The notes under the pieces were generated by a model. The model worked only from the letters and a program-made list of their open reading frames with translations, searched no databases and was not told the DNA's origin. The position numbers were made by a program, and so were the translations under genes. Shown piece by piece: positions 36,114-44,921 of a stretch of DNA of 64,000 bases (positions are counted from its first letter, which is position 1; every line of letters starts with the position of its first letter). The stretch covers positions 50,775-114,774 of the forward strand of contig JBBQJW010000012.1 of assembly GCA_038326325.1 (NCBI GenBank). The letters run 5' to 3'. The DNA is from UBA10324 sp038326325. GTDB taxonomy: Bacteria; Bacteroidota; Bacteroidia; Chitinophagales; UBA10324.

Positions 36114-36776
36114 TTATTTGCCTACAACCACTTTTGCGTAGCGAAGCATTTTATCATTTAACATAAAACCTTTCTCAATTTCATCCACCACTTTTCCTTT
36201 CATCTCTTCTGATGGGGCAGGAATTTCTGTGATGGCTTCGTGTTGTTCAGGATTAAAATCCTGTCCGATGGAATCCAATTGCTTCAGTCCGCGAGTTTCA
36301 AGAGTTGATTTCAGTTTATTGTAAATGAGTGTTACACCTTCTTTCACTGCTGTAACATCATTTGAATTTTGCATTTGCTTCATGGCTCGATTAAAATCAT
36401 CAAGCGTTGGAAGCACTGAAAGAATCACATCCTGGCCTGCACTTTTCATCCACTCCATTCGCTCTTTTGCATTTCGTTTTTTGTAGTTATCGAACTCTGC
36501 AATAAGGCGCAGATATCTGTCATTCATTTCTTCAAGCTTCTCTTTCAGTTCGGCAATTTCTTTTTTGTTCTTGTCCTTTTTTCCGAAACCGATTTTATCA
36601 AGCAGCCCTTCAGCTTTTTCTTCTAATTCACCAAATGACTTTTTTGTCTCATCGGAAGTTGTTTCGGCTGACTCTTTTTCCATTTCATTCAACACTTCTT
36701 CTGTCGACTTTTCAGCAGGTGATTGCTGATTCATATCCTGTTCGTCTGATTGCATGTTTTTATCCTGATTTTCCAT
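36114..36776 (-). CDS. grpE: Nucleotide exchange factor GrpE
   Basis: 220 residues. A charged, probably unstructured N-terminal ~70 residues and a long coiled coil (KEIAELKEKLEEMNDRYLRLIAEFDNYKKR) are followed by the GrpE core LPTLDDFNRAM, FNPEQHEAI and the C-terminal EKGFMLNDKMLRYAKVVVGK. Exchanges ADP on DnaK. Co-transcribed with dnaJ downstream. Confidence 0.96.
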   Translation of the reverse strand: MENQDKNMQSDEQDMNQQSPAEKSTEEVLNEMEKESAETTSDETKKSFGELEEKAEGLLDKIGFGKKDKNKKEIAELKEKLEEMNDRYLRLIAEFDNYKKRNAKERMEWMKSAGQDVILSVLPTLDDFNRAMKQMQNSNDVTAVKEGVTLIYNKLKSTLETRGLKQLDSIGQDFNPEQHEAITEIPAPSEEMKGKVVDEIEKGFMLNDKMLRYAKVVVGK

Positions 36777-36852
36777 TGTTAACTATTATTATTTAAGGCA
36801 GTTGTCAAACCATTTGCCACGAGAGATTATTCGCCAATTTGACAGTGGCGCG

Positions 36853-36860
36853 CAAATGTA
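36853..36860 (-). promoter_or_regulatory. Putative -7 promoter element upstream of grpE-dnaJ
   Basis: On the minus strand, TACATTTG fits TAnnTTTG and lies about 76 bp before the grpE ATG, in the gap between the TlpA-like gene and grpE. No well-placed -33 TTG is evident; the nearest is only ~10 bp upstream. Low-to-moderate support. Confidence 0.4.
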
Positions 36861-36887
36861 AAACGATTGACAAAAGTGTTCGAACGA

Positions 36888-37430
36888 TTATTCAGCTATT
36901 CGTTTATTCAAAACACTTTCAATAAGCATTGGTGAAAGATTTACGCCGATTATCATACCATTCTGATCAATCAGATAAGTTGCAGGAATAGAGTGAATAT
37001 TGAATTGATTGGCAATATCGGTTTCCTTATTATCAGCATCGTTTACCTGATCGGGCCAAATCATTTTATCATGTTCCACTGCATTGAGCCATGCATTCTT
37101 GTCTTTGTCGAGTGATACACTGAAAATTTTAAAGGTGCCACCATCTTTCATTTTAGTATTTTGGAATTTACTATAAAGCAATGTGAGTTCCTGATTTTCG
37201 TAACGACAGGGGCCACACCACGAAGCCCAGAATTGCACGAGCACAATATTTCCTTTCAAAGAAGAAAGTGAAAGTTTATCACCGCTTTGATTTGGCAATC
37301 TGATTTCAGGAATTGTATCGCCGTTGTTGAATGCGGGTTCATGATATTCTTGATATTTTTCCCATCCAAAAAATCCGGCAATCATCAGTGTCAGAAATCC
37401 AAGCGCGATAAAAATGTTTTTCTTTTTCAT
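36888..37430 (-). CDS. TlpA/ResA-like membrane-anchored thiol-disulfide oxidoreductase
   Basis: 180 residues. An N-terminal membrane anchor (IFIALGFLTLMIAGFFGW) precedes a thioredoxin-fold domain with the active site WASWCGPCRYE, IFSVSLDKDK and the cis-Pro loop HSIPATYLID. Probably a periplasmic reductase/oxidase for cytochrome maturation or envelope protein disulfides; the partner is unknown. The cis-Pro and WCxxC are intact. Transcribed divergently from the sulfotransferase-like gene at 37516. Confidence 0.92.
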   Translation of the reverse strand: MKKKNIFIALGFLTLMIAGFFGWEKYQEYHEPAFNNGDTIPEIRLPNQSGDKLSLSSLKGNIVLVQFWASWCGPCRYENQELTLLYSKFQNTKMKDGGTFKIFSVSLDKDKNAWLNAVEHDKMIWPDQVNDADNKETDIANQFNIHSIPATYLIDQNGMIIGVNLSPMLIESVLNKRIAE

Positions 37431-37515
37431 ACGAATTGCAAAGGAAATTCAATTGGTGAAATTTCAAACAACAGAATATGAAATTGCTGATTTAATTTGT
37501 GATTGAAATTTGAAA

Positions 37516-38274
37516 ATGACTTTACTTTCTTCTCCTGTTATTATTATTGGAATGCATCGTTCCGGCACAAGCATGTTGGCGCGAATACTCGGTCGTGCGG
37601 GTATTTACATGGGATATGATTTAACTGAAGATTATGAGTCGAGATATTTTCAAAGAATAAATGTTGCATGGATGGAAAAGGAAAAATTTACATGGGATCA
37701 TGCTGGAGTTCCGGTTAATGCCGACATTAAACTATTTAATTCTTATTCTTTTCTTCGCCATTATTCACGCATTGGTAAGCAACCACTCAAGCCATTTTCT
37801 TTTTTGGCTGACGAAAGCTGGGGATGGAAGGACCCTCGAAATACTTTCACGCTTAACTCATGGATGAAAATTTTTCCGAAAGCAAAAGTGATTCATATTT
37901 ATCGCAACGGAATGGATGTGGCAATCAGTTTATATAAGCGAAATCTAAAATTCGATTTTAATGACAAGTGGCATTCAACAAGAATGGAAAATAAATTAGA
38001 AGGTTTAAAGTTGTGGGAAGAATATGCAGTGCAGGCATTTGGTTATGATTATCAATTTCCAGGACAGGTCTTACATGTATGTTTTGAAAAGCTGATTTCG
38101 GGCGATGAGGTTTCTATTCTTAAATTGGAATCGTTTGTTCAAAGTAAACTTTCGTCATTAATAAAAGATGAAACTGATAGTGAACGAACTTCCCGATTTA
38201 TTTCTGCTGAACATGATGATTTAAAAAATTTTGCTGAACAAAGTGAGTGGATGCATAAACTTAATTATCTGTAA
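37516..38274 (+). CDS. Sulfotransferase-family protein (1)
   Basis: 252 residues from the ATG at 37516 (a TTG at 37510 is also in frame). The N-terminal PAPS-binding P-loop-like block is VIIIGMHRSGTSMLARIL, and KVIHIYRNGMDVAISLY provides the 3'-phosphate-binding Arg/Ser region. This pattern fits sulfotransferases that act on carbohydrates or other small acceptors. A second gene of the same superfamily follows 46 bp downstream. Whether PAPS is used cannot be proved by eye. Confidence 0.85.
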   Translation: MTLLSSPVIIIGMHRSGTSMLARILGRAGIYMGYDLTEDYESRYFQRINVAWMEKEKFTWDHAGVPVNADIKLFNSYSFLRHYSRIGKQPLKPFSFLADESWGWKDPRNTFTLNSWMKIFPKAKVIHIYRNGMDVAISLYKRNLKFDFNDKWHSTRMENKLEGLKLWEEYAVQAFGYDYQFPGQVLHVCFEKLISGDEVSILKLESFVQSKLSSLIKDETDSERTSRFISAEHDDLKNFAEQSEWMHKLNYL

Positions 38275-38320
38275 ATGATTTCGCTCGGATACAGGGAGGT
38301 TTTAAGAAGACAATTTTTCG

Positions 38321-39181
38321 ATGAGTCACTTTCAAAATATTAATTCGCCAATTGTAGTTGGCGGAGTTGGCGGAAGCGGCACTCGTGTGATTGCACAAAT
38401 GCTGATGACTGCTGATGTTTACATGGGTGATATGTTAAATGAACCGAATGATAATTTATGGTTTACACTTTTATTTCGTCGCCCGAATTTGTTAAAAACA
38501 AAAAGCGAAGAGGAGCAATTACAGTTGCTGGAAATTTTTCGTAAGCGGATGCTGAATGAAAAAACTTCTTTCTCCGAAAAAATGAAAGTGCAATTTGCAA
38601 CTTATGAATTTATTTCGAACAGATATATTAAAAGCAAAGAATGGTTTTCTTTACCTATGAAAATATCAAAATCGATTCGGACTTTAACTGTTACACCAAA
38701 TAAAAAATACTGGGGATGGAAGGAGCCGAACACTCATTTTTATATTCCGTTACTTGCAAAAAAATTTCCGGATATGAAATATTTGCTGGTGATTCGGAAT
38801 GGATTTGATATGGCTTTCAGCAGCAATCATGTTCAGTTGCGCAATTTTGGAAGTCATTATGGAATCAGTGGCTATTCTCCTGCCGATATGCTGCAATACT
38901 GGATTCTCGCGAACAACAAGGCAATTGAAAGAGGAGAAAAATTTTTTGGAGGAAACTTCAAAGTGTTACACCTTGAAAATTTGTGTGCAAATGCTAAGGA
39001 GGAAACAAAAAATTTACTTGAATGGGCCGAAATAAAATTTGATAATGAGTTGTTAAAAAAACTTTCAGCCATTCCGCAACTTCCCGAAAGCACCAATCGA
39101 TTTCACGAAAAGGATTTAAGCATTTTTACATCGCATCAACTGAAGGCTGTTCAACAGTTAGGTTACACTACCGAGAAATGA
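38321..39181 (+). CDS. Sulfotransferase-like protein (2)
   Basis: 286 residues. Begins with PIVVGGVGGSGTRVIAQML (P-loop with GGSGTR) and has YLLVIRNGFDMAFSSN matching the second PAPS-binding block. It differs clearly from the preceding sulfotransferase-like protein beyond these motifs, so it is an old paralogue or a distinct family. Followed after 4 bp by a glycosyltransferase, so the three genes are probably one operon. Confidence 0.82.
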   Translation: MSHFQNINSPIVVGGVGGSGTRVIAQMLMTADVYMGDMLNEPNDNLWFTLLFRRPNLLKTKSEEEQLQLLEIFRKRMLNEKTSFSEKMKVQFATYEFISNRYIKSKEWFSLPMKISKSIRTLTVTPNKKYWGWKEPNTHFYIPLLAKKFPDMKYLLVIRNGFDMAFSSNHVQLRNFGSHYGISGYSPADMLQYWILANNKAIERGEKFFGGNFKVLHLENLCANAKEETKNLLEWAEIKFDNELLKKLSAIPQLPESTNRFHEKDLSIFTSHQLKAVQQLGYTTEK

Positions 39182-39185
39182 TTTA

Positions 39186-40442
39186 ATGTCGAAAATTTCA
39201 CGCGCACCCATTAACATTTATTTTTTTCTGTTCTTCTGGTTTTGGTGGCTGGTGGTTTGGATAAACATTTTTTTCTTTCGTATTATTTTTTTTAAGCAGT
39301 TGAAAAAATTTTTTAAACGATTTTTTTTCAAAAACAGAAAGCAAAGTATTTTTTATTTAGAAGTGTTTGCACCCGAAAGCGCAGGCAATCGCCATCGAAC
39401 AAAAAAATGGGTGGAAATTCTGAATGCAAATAATTTCAAAGCGAAATCAGCATATGTGTTTGAGTACAGAGAATATCTGCAACTCACTTCGGATCAAAGT
39501 TCGATGCCGTTTTTTATGATGGGGTTTATGTGGATTCGCTTCTGGCAATTGTTTCGAACAGCTTTTTTTGATGTAATAATTGTGCGAAGAGAGTTGCTGA
39601 TGTTTAACGATTACGGAAATCATTTTTTTGAAAAACTACTTTCCTCCATTCACTCAGTAAGAATTTTAGATTTTGATGATGATATTTCAGCAGCGAAAAG
39701 AGAACCGCGATTGATTTCTACTTATGGAAAATTATTGCTAGAGCATCCTACTAAATTTTCTGATTCTTTTAAATATTACACTCACTTTTTCCCCGGCACA
39801 AATTATCTTAAAGAACTATTGAAGCAATCTTATCCTCAAGCGAAGGATGAAAATATTTTAGTGCTTCCAACATGTGTTGACTATGATTTGGTTTCAAAAA
39901 AAGATTATTCTGTTATACAGGATGAAATAATAATTGGCTGGGTGGGGGCAAGAAATAATTTGAGCAACCTTTATATTGTTGTCAACTCGCTCAATTGGCT
40001 TTCTTCAAAATATAAATTTCGGTTGCTGATTGTTTGCGATGTGCCATTTGTTACACCTGCTTATTTCCCCATTGATTTTATTCGCTGGTCAGAAAAAAAT
40101 GAAACAGAAAATATTCTGAGAATGGACATTGGAATTATGCCTCTTGAAAATACGATTGAGCAAAAAGGCAAAAGCGCATTTAAACTCATTCAATACATGG
40201 GACTCGGAATTGTTAGCATGGCAACAGCACTCACCGTGAATACTGAAATAATTGAAGATGGAGTAAATGGATTTTTAGTTCCTGTTGAAGCTGATTGGAT
40301 TCCGTATTTCGAAAAAGTTTTTCAGTCACGAAATGAGTTTACCATAATCGGGAAGAAAGCGAAAGATAAAATAACTAACAGTTGCAGTTTCAACTCAAAC
40401 AAACTGAAACTGATTTCTTTTTTATCAGAAATCAATTCATAA
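39186..40442 (+). CDS. Glycosyltransferase (GT4-like) with N-terminal membrane anchor
   Basis: 418 residues. An unusually aromatic hydrophobic segment (INIYFFLFFWFWWLVVWINIFFF) and a basic region (KQLKKFFKRFFFKNRKQ) form an N-terminal membrane anchor. A GT-B domain follows: FAPESAGNRHRTKKW, IIVRRELL, ILDFDDDIS, IIGWVGARNN and FKLIQYMGLGIVSMATAL...IEDGVNGFLV. Probably adds a sugar at the inner membrane face. In an operon with the sulfotransferase-like genes upstream. Confidence 0.85.
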   Translation: MSKISRAPINIYFFLFFWFWWLVVWINIFFFRIIFFKQLKKFFKRFFFKNRKQSIFYLEVFAPESAGNRHRTKKWVEILNANNFKAKSAYVFEYREYLQLTSDQSSMPFFMMGFMWIRFWQLFRTAFFDVIIVRRELLMFNDYGNHFFEKLLSSIHSVRILDFDDDISAAKREPRLISTYGKLLLEHPTKFSDSFKYYTHFFPGTNYLKELLKQSYPQAKDENILVLPTCVDYDLVSKKDYSVIQDEIIIGWVGARNNLSNLYIVVNSLNWLSSKYKFRLLIVCDVPFVTPAYFPIDFIRWSEKNETENILRMDIGIMPLENTIEQKGKSAFKLIQYMGLGIVSMATALTVNTEIIEDGVNGFLVPVEADWIPYFEKVFQSRNEFTIIGKKAKDKITNSCSFNSNKLKLISFLSEINS

Positions 40443-40492
40443 CTTTTTTTAAGTAGAAAATATAAGGAAAACATTGAACCATTAATAAAAAA

Positions 40493-40523
40493 TTGTATCT
40501 ATCATTGACCTAAAATAAATTTA
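40493..40523 (+). promoter_or_regulatory. Weak promoter candidate before asnB
   Basis: TTG (40493-40495) and TAAATTTA (40516-40523) have 20-bp spacing, resembling TTG-N17-23-TAnnTTTG but with A in place of the last G. The asnB ATG follows directly (40527), which would make the transcript nearly leaderless. Confidence 0.25.
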
Positions 40524-40526
40524 TAG

Positions 40527-42356
40527 ATGTGCGGCATAGCGGGCATTTTCAATTTTCAAAATGAAGTTGATTCAGCGCGTGTTAAGAAAATGACAGATAC
40601 CATCTCCTATCGTGGGCCTGATGGTGAAGGCAATTGGTTATCTCCTAACAAAAAATTATGCTTGGGGCATCGCCGCCTTTCCATTATTGATTTAAGTGAG
40701 CGAGGCGCGCAACCAATGCACTATATGAACCGCTACACTATCACTTTCAATGGAGAAATCTATAACTATATTGAACTTCGCGAAACGCTGAAAAATCAAG
40801 GAATGATTTTTCATTCTGATAGTGACACCGAGGTAATTCTGGCTTCTTATCATTTATATAAAGAAAAATGTTTAGAAAAATTTGATGGAATGTTTGCTTT
40901 CGCCATTTGGGATAACGAAGAGCAAAAACTTTTTTGCGCTCGTGATCGCTTTGGTGAAAAACCTTTTTTTTTCGAATATGAAAAAGGAAATTTCTTTCGG
41001 TTTGCAAGTGAAGTAAAATCGCTCCTTACTCAAAGTGACAGGGCGCAGATAAACAGAAAAATGTTGTTTTATTATCTTGCTTATAATGTAACTCAAAATC
41101 CTTTTAATCTCTCTGAAACATTTTTTACTAATATTCATAAATTAGAAAATGCACACTACCTGATTATAAATCGTGATGGAACATTAGAAAAAAAATGCTA
41201 TTGGAAAATTGACATGAATAAAGGGCTTTCAATTTCTGATAATGAAGCTGAAGAAAAATTCAGAGAATTATTTTTTCAATCAATAAAAAGACGATTGCGG
41301 TCAGATGTGCCTGTCGGGTCAAGTTTGTCAGGGGGCGTTGACTCTACGGCTGTAGTTTGCGCTATTAATAATCTCAATAAAGAAAATCCATTTCCACAAA
41401 ATACATTTACAGCAAGATTTTATGATCCTGTATTTGATGAGGGAAAATACATTGATGAAGTTGCTTCATTCATTCCAATAAAACGCGAAGAAACATGGAT
41501 TGATGAAAGTGCAATTCCAAATGAATTAGCAAAATTGATTTTTCATATAGAAGCTCCTATGAGCGGATCTTCTCCTATTGCGCAATGGAATGTGATGAAG
41601 CTTGCCAAAGAAAAAAATGTAACAGTGTTGCTTGATGGACAAGGCGCCGACGAAGTGCTTGCCGGATACCTTCATTTTTTCAGACCGTATTTCGCTGAAC
41701 TTTTATTGACGGATAAAAAAAATTATACTGAACAGTTACTTAGATATAAACTATTGCATAAAAAAGATTTTGATGTTTCTGGCAACTTTGAAACACGAGT
41801 GAAATACAGAAATATAATTTCAAATCTTGGGCGACTAAAAAGAAAATTTGTAAAGCCATCTCATTTAAATTTTATTGACAATGATTTTTTTAATGAGTTC
41901 AGATATGAAGCTCCACCTTTTGTTTTTTTTACTAGTCTTAACGAGTCATTAAATTTTTTCAGTACAGAATACGGGCTCGAAAAATTGTTGACTTATGCTG
42001 ATAGAAACTCTATGGCATTTTCCCGTGAGGTTCGGCTTCCATTTTTATCTCACGAATTGGTTGAATTTATTTTTTCATTACCTACTGATTTTAAAATCAG
42101 AAATGGCTGGACAAAATATATTTTAAGGAAATCAATGGAAAACAATATGCCAAAAGATATTGCATGGAGAGTAGATAAACTTGGCTACCAACCGCCAATT
42201 GATACATGGCTGAAACATTCTGATGCTCAGAAAATGGCTTTAGATGCCAGACATTTTTTGGTCGATAAAAAACTAATAAAAAAAGAAACTGTTACATCTG
42301 GTCGTGAGTGGACAATCATGAATGCTGCGATTTTTATGCAGACATTTGATAAATAA
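40527..42356 (+). CDS. asnB: Glutamine-dependent asparagine synthase (AsnB family)
   Basis: 609 residues. The N-terminal glutaminase begins MCGIAGIFNF (catalytic Cys2), with RRLSIIDLS and NGEIYNY. The synthase domain has PP-loop SLSGGVDST and ADEVLAGY. Makes asparagine from aspartate, glutamine and ATP, but AsnB homologues in surface-saccharide loci can amidate sugar-linked acids. Followed by a WbqC gene, so a saccharide role is plausible. Length is typical. Confidence 0.93.
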   Translation: MCGIAGIFNFQNEVDSARVKKMTDTISYRGPDGEGNWLSPNKKLCLGHRRLSIIDLSERGAQPMHYMNRYTITFNGEIYNYIELRETLKNQGMIFHSDSDTEVILASYHLYKEKCLEKFDGMFAFAIWDNEEQKLFCARDRFGEKPFFFEYEKGNFFRFASEVKSLLTQSDRAQINRKMLFYYLAYNVTQNPFNLSETFFTNIHKLENAHYLIINRDGTLEKKCYWKIDMNKGLSISDNEAEEKFRELFFQSIKRRLRSDVPVGSSLSGGVDSTAVVCAINNLNKENPFPQNTFTARFYDPVFDEGKYIDEVASFIPIKREETWIDESAIPNELAKLIFHIEAPMSGSSPIAQWNVMKLAKEKNVTVLLDGQGADEVLAGYLHFFRPYFAELLLTDKKNYTEQLLRYKLLHKKDFDVSGNFETRVKYRNIISNLGRLKRKFVKPSHLNFIDNDFFNEFRYEAPPFVFFTSLNESLNFFSTEYGLEKLLTYADRNSMAFSREVRLPFLSHELVEFIFSLPTDFKIRNGWTKYILRKSMENNMPKDIAWRVDKLGYQPPIDTWLKHSDAQKMALDARHFLVDKKLIKKETVTSGREWTIMNAAIFMQTFDK

Positions 42357-42368
42357 TTTTTTCTTCCG

Positions 42369-43061
42369 GTGAAAGTAATCTGCATACATCAACCCAATTT
42401 TATTCCTTGGCTTGGATATTTTAATAAAATTTACTCGTGCGATGTGTTTGTGATTTTAGATAATGTGGATTATCAAAGCGGCAATTCAAATTCAATTACT
42501 AACCGAACAAAAATTAAAACGGCACAAGGCGAATTATTTATTTCAGTTCCTGTGCGCAAGAGCGAAAGCAAACTGATAAAAGATATTCCGATTGATAACA
42601 ACCAGCCGTGGCAGAAAAAAATGCTTAAGACCATTCAGTTGAATTACACGAAGGCGAAATTCTTTTCAGAGATTTTTCCGTTGATTGAAAATGTACTGAA
42701 CACAAAACACGAATTTCTTTCAGCGCTCAATATTGAATTGATAAAATTGTTCTGTGAAAAACTGAATATCACCACGCCAATTGTACTTGCCTCTGAAATG
42801 AGATTGTCCTCTGATGAAAAAAATGACCGCATCATCGAAATTTGTAAAAACTTAGAAGCAACTATTTACCAGAGCGGAAGCGGAGCGCGCAAATACAACG
42901 ACGAAGAATTGTTTGCGGCAAATAATATTCGACTCCGTTACACTTCTTTTTCTCCTGCTGAATATCCACAGTTGCATGGAGAGTTTGTAAAAGGATTAAG
43001 TGTGCTTGATGTATTGATGAATTGCGGCTGGGATAAAACCAGCGAATTGATAAAGTCTTGA
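42369..43061 (+). CDS. WbqC-family protein
   Basis: 230 residues from GTG at 42369. The WbqC signature is IHQPNFIPWLGYFNKI...DVFVILDNVDYQ, NRTKIKT and late YQSGSGARKYNDEELF. WbqC proteins occur in O-antigen and exopolysaccharide loci; the reaction is not established. Follows asnB by 12 bp. Converges with phhA. Confidence 0.92.
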   Translation: MKVICIHQPNFIPWLGYFNKIYSCDVFVILDNVDYQSGNSNSITNRTKIKTAQGELFISVPVRKSESKLIKDIPIDNNQPWQKKMLKTIQLNYTKAKFFSEIFPLIENVLNTKHEFLSALNIELIKLFCEKLNITTPIVLASEMRLSSDEKNDRIIEICKNLEATIYQSGSGARKYNDEELFAANNIRLRYTSFSPAEYPQLHGEFVKGLSVLDVLMNCGWDKTSELIKS

Positions 43062-43073
43062 AATCAGAAATTC

Positions 43074-43820
43074 TCAGGCAACCTTTCTCGCTAAAGTATT
43101 TTCAAGCTCCAGTTCAATTTCAGGGATTGAATTTTTTAATTGTTCAAATGAATCGAGTACGAAATAATTTTCCTGAATAATATCAGTGCTGAAAGATTGA
43201 TTCATCATGGCTGTTACATCGAATTTCAATTTCTTCGATTCATTGCTTATTGCATGTTTTGTTTCTTCTTTCGACGAAATAATCCCCGCACCATAAATTT
43301 TCAGTTCGTTGTTTTCTTCAATCATTCCAAATTCAATGGTGAACCAATACAACCGTTGCAATTTTGTCATCGCATCAATATTGTCTCTGTAACGGTATGC
43401 AATTTCGCCAAGTTGTTGAAAGAACGCGCAGTAATCAGGATGGGTGAGTAAGGGTGCATGACCAAACACATCATGAAACATATCCGGCTCTTCGATATAA
43501 TCAAGCTCACTGAAATCGCGCAACCAGCAGGTTGCTGTAAATTCTTTTCTTGAAAGGAAATAAAAAAATTCGTCAATGGGACTGATACACGGAACTGTCC
43601 GAAGTTTCCATCCGGTCATGGTTTGCAATCGCGCGTTCACATTTTTAAAATCAGGAATACGCAAAGTGCTGAACCCGATTTTTTTCAGTGATTTTAAATA
43701 ATCTGCTGAAGCATGTTGCTTCAGGGTAACCATTTGTCGGTTGAATAATGTTTGCCACACTAAAAAATTTTCAGGTGTGTAGTTTTCATAAACCTGAACT
43801 GACGGCCTGCTTCTTTCCAT
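43074..43820 (-). CDS. phhA: Phenylalanine 4-monooxygenase (aromatic amino acid hydroxylase)
   Basis: 248 residues, the size of the bacterial catalytic-domain-only enzymes. The iron-binding HDVFGHAPLLT and a downstream IEFGMIEEN (Glu ligand) are visible, with YIEEPDMFHD preceding. Hydroxylates phenylalanine to tyrosine using tetrahydropterin and O2. It lies on the minus strand, 106 bp downstream of the nitronate monooxygenase-like gene; a perfect inverted repeat sits in that gap. Confidence 0.93.
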   Translation of the reverse strand: MERSRPSVQVYENYTPENFLVWQTLFNRQMVTLKQHASADYLKSLKKIGFSTLRIPDFKNVNARLQTMTGWKLRTVPCISPIDEFFYFLSRKEFTATCWLRDFSELDYIEEPDMFHDVFGHAPLLTHPDYCAFFQQLGEIAYRYRDNIDAMTKLQRLYWFTIEFGMIEENNELKIYGAGIISSKEETKHAISNESKKLKFDVTAMMNQSFSTDIIQENYFVLDSFEQLKNSIPEIELELENTLARKVA

Positions 43821-43864
43821 AAAAATTTTTTTTACAGAAGCAAAACTCTTTTAATAGCCGATGA

Positions 43865-43880
43865 ATAGCAGTTGCTATTG
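43865..43880. promoter_or_regulatory. Perfect 7-bp inverted repeat upstream of phhA (possible operator)
   Basis: AATAGCA-GT-TGCTATT lies 45 bp before the phhA start codon on its minus strand. The symmetry is exact. No T-run follows on the minus strand, so it is more like a regulator-binding site than a terminator of the upstream gene. The binding protein is unknown. Confidence 0.45.
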
Positions 43881-43926
43881 TGAACCCTTAAATAAAATTT
43901 GTATTAAGAATAAGTCAGGAAAAAAT

Positions 43927-44868
43927 TCAGAGAGAGGTTAATTCATTTTTCGCGGTTAAAAATTCATCCCATATATTTTTTACAATTTCTGCTGCGGGTT
44001 TTATCTCATGTATTTGCGTGGCAACCTGACCAATTTCCAATTCGCCTTCTTCTAAATCGCCTTCGAACATTCCGCGCTTGGCTCGTGCACGACCGAGAAT
44101 CTGTTTTAATTCTTCAACACTTGCTCCTTTTTGTTCGGCTTCATTTATCTGCTCGAAGAATTTATTTTTTATCATTCGAACCGGCACCAATTTTTTCATG
44201 GCGAGTTTGGTGCCGCCTTCGGGCGTTTCCATAATTTTTTTCTTGAACGATTCGTGACCCGATGATTCAACACTTGCAGCGAACCGTGTTCCAACCTGAA
44301 CTCCTTCGGCGCCCAAGGCAAATGCTGCGAGCATACTTCTGCCATTGGCGATTCCTCCTGCAGCTATTACCGGAATTTTCACAGCATCCTTAACCAATGG
44401 AATTAAAACCATTGTGGTTGTTTCTTCCCGTCCGTTGTGTCCTCCCGCCTCAAAACCTTCAGCAACAACCGCATCTACTCCTGCTGCTTCTGATTTTTGG
44501 CCGAAGTGTGCGCTGCTAACTACATGGACAACTGTTACACCTTTTTCTTTTAGCACCGGAGTCCATGTTTTTGGATTGCCGGCTGAGGTGAAAACGATTT
44601 TCACTCCCTCGTCAATAATGATTTGCATGTGCTTGTCAATGTCGGGATACAACATTGGCACATTCACTGCGAAAGGGTTTTTAGTCGCGGCTTTGCATTT
44701 GCGAATATGCTCGCGCAACATATCGGGATACATACTTCCCGAACCAATAATACCGAGCGCACCCGCATTGCTCACCGCCGAAGCCAATTCCCATCCCGAA
44801 CACCAAATCATTCCTGCCTGATTGATGGGATATTCTATTCCAAAAAGTTTAGTGATTCGGTTTTGCAT
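43927..44868 (-). CDS. Nitronate monooxygenase / FMN-dependent dioxygenase-family protein
   Basis: 313-residue TIM barrel. Landmarks are NQAGMIWCSGWELASAVSNAGALGIIGSG, VKIVFTSAGNP, GFEAGGHNGREE, IPVIAAGGIANG and GAEGVQVGTRFAASVES, typical of the 2-nitropropane dioxygenase/FabK-like FMN enzymes. Substrate uncertain: alkyl nitronates or enoyl-ACP (FabK-like) are possible. Some family members are FabK enoyl reductases; I cannot decide. Confidence 0.88.
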   Translation of the reverse strand: MQNRITKLFGIEYPINQAGMIWCSGWELASAVSNAGALGIIGSGSMYPDMLREHIRKCKAATKNPFAVNVPMLYPDIDKHMQIIIDEGVKIVFTSAGNPKTWTPVLKEKGVTVVHVVSSAHFGQKSEAAGVDAVVAEGFEAGGHNGREETTTMVLIPLVKDAVKIPVIAAGGIANGRSMLAAFALGAEGVQVGTRFAASVESSGHESFKKKIMETPEGGTKLAMKKLVPVRMIKNKFFEQINEAEQKGASVEELKQILGRARAKRGMFEGDLEEGELEIGQVATQIHEIKPAAEIVKNIWDEFLTAKNELTSL

Positions 44869-44921
44869 TACGGCGATGAAAGTAATGTGAAAATAAAAAC
44901 AGGAAAGAATATTTCAACTAA

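Noticed and set aside
44345..44821. Plus-strand open frame of 158 codons opposite the nitronate monooxygenase
   Set aside because: It is antisense to a gene with clear family motifs and looks like a composition shadow.
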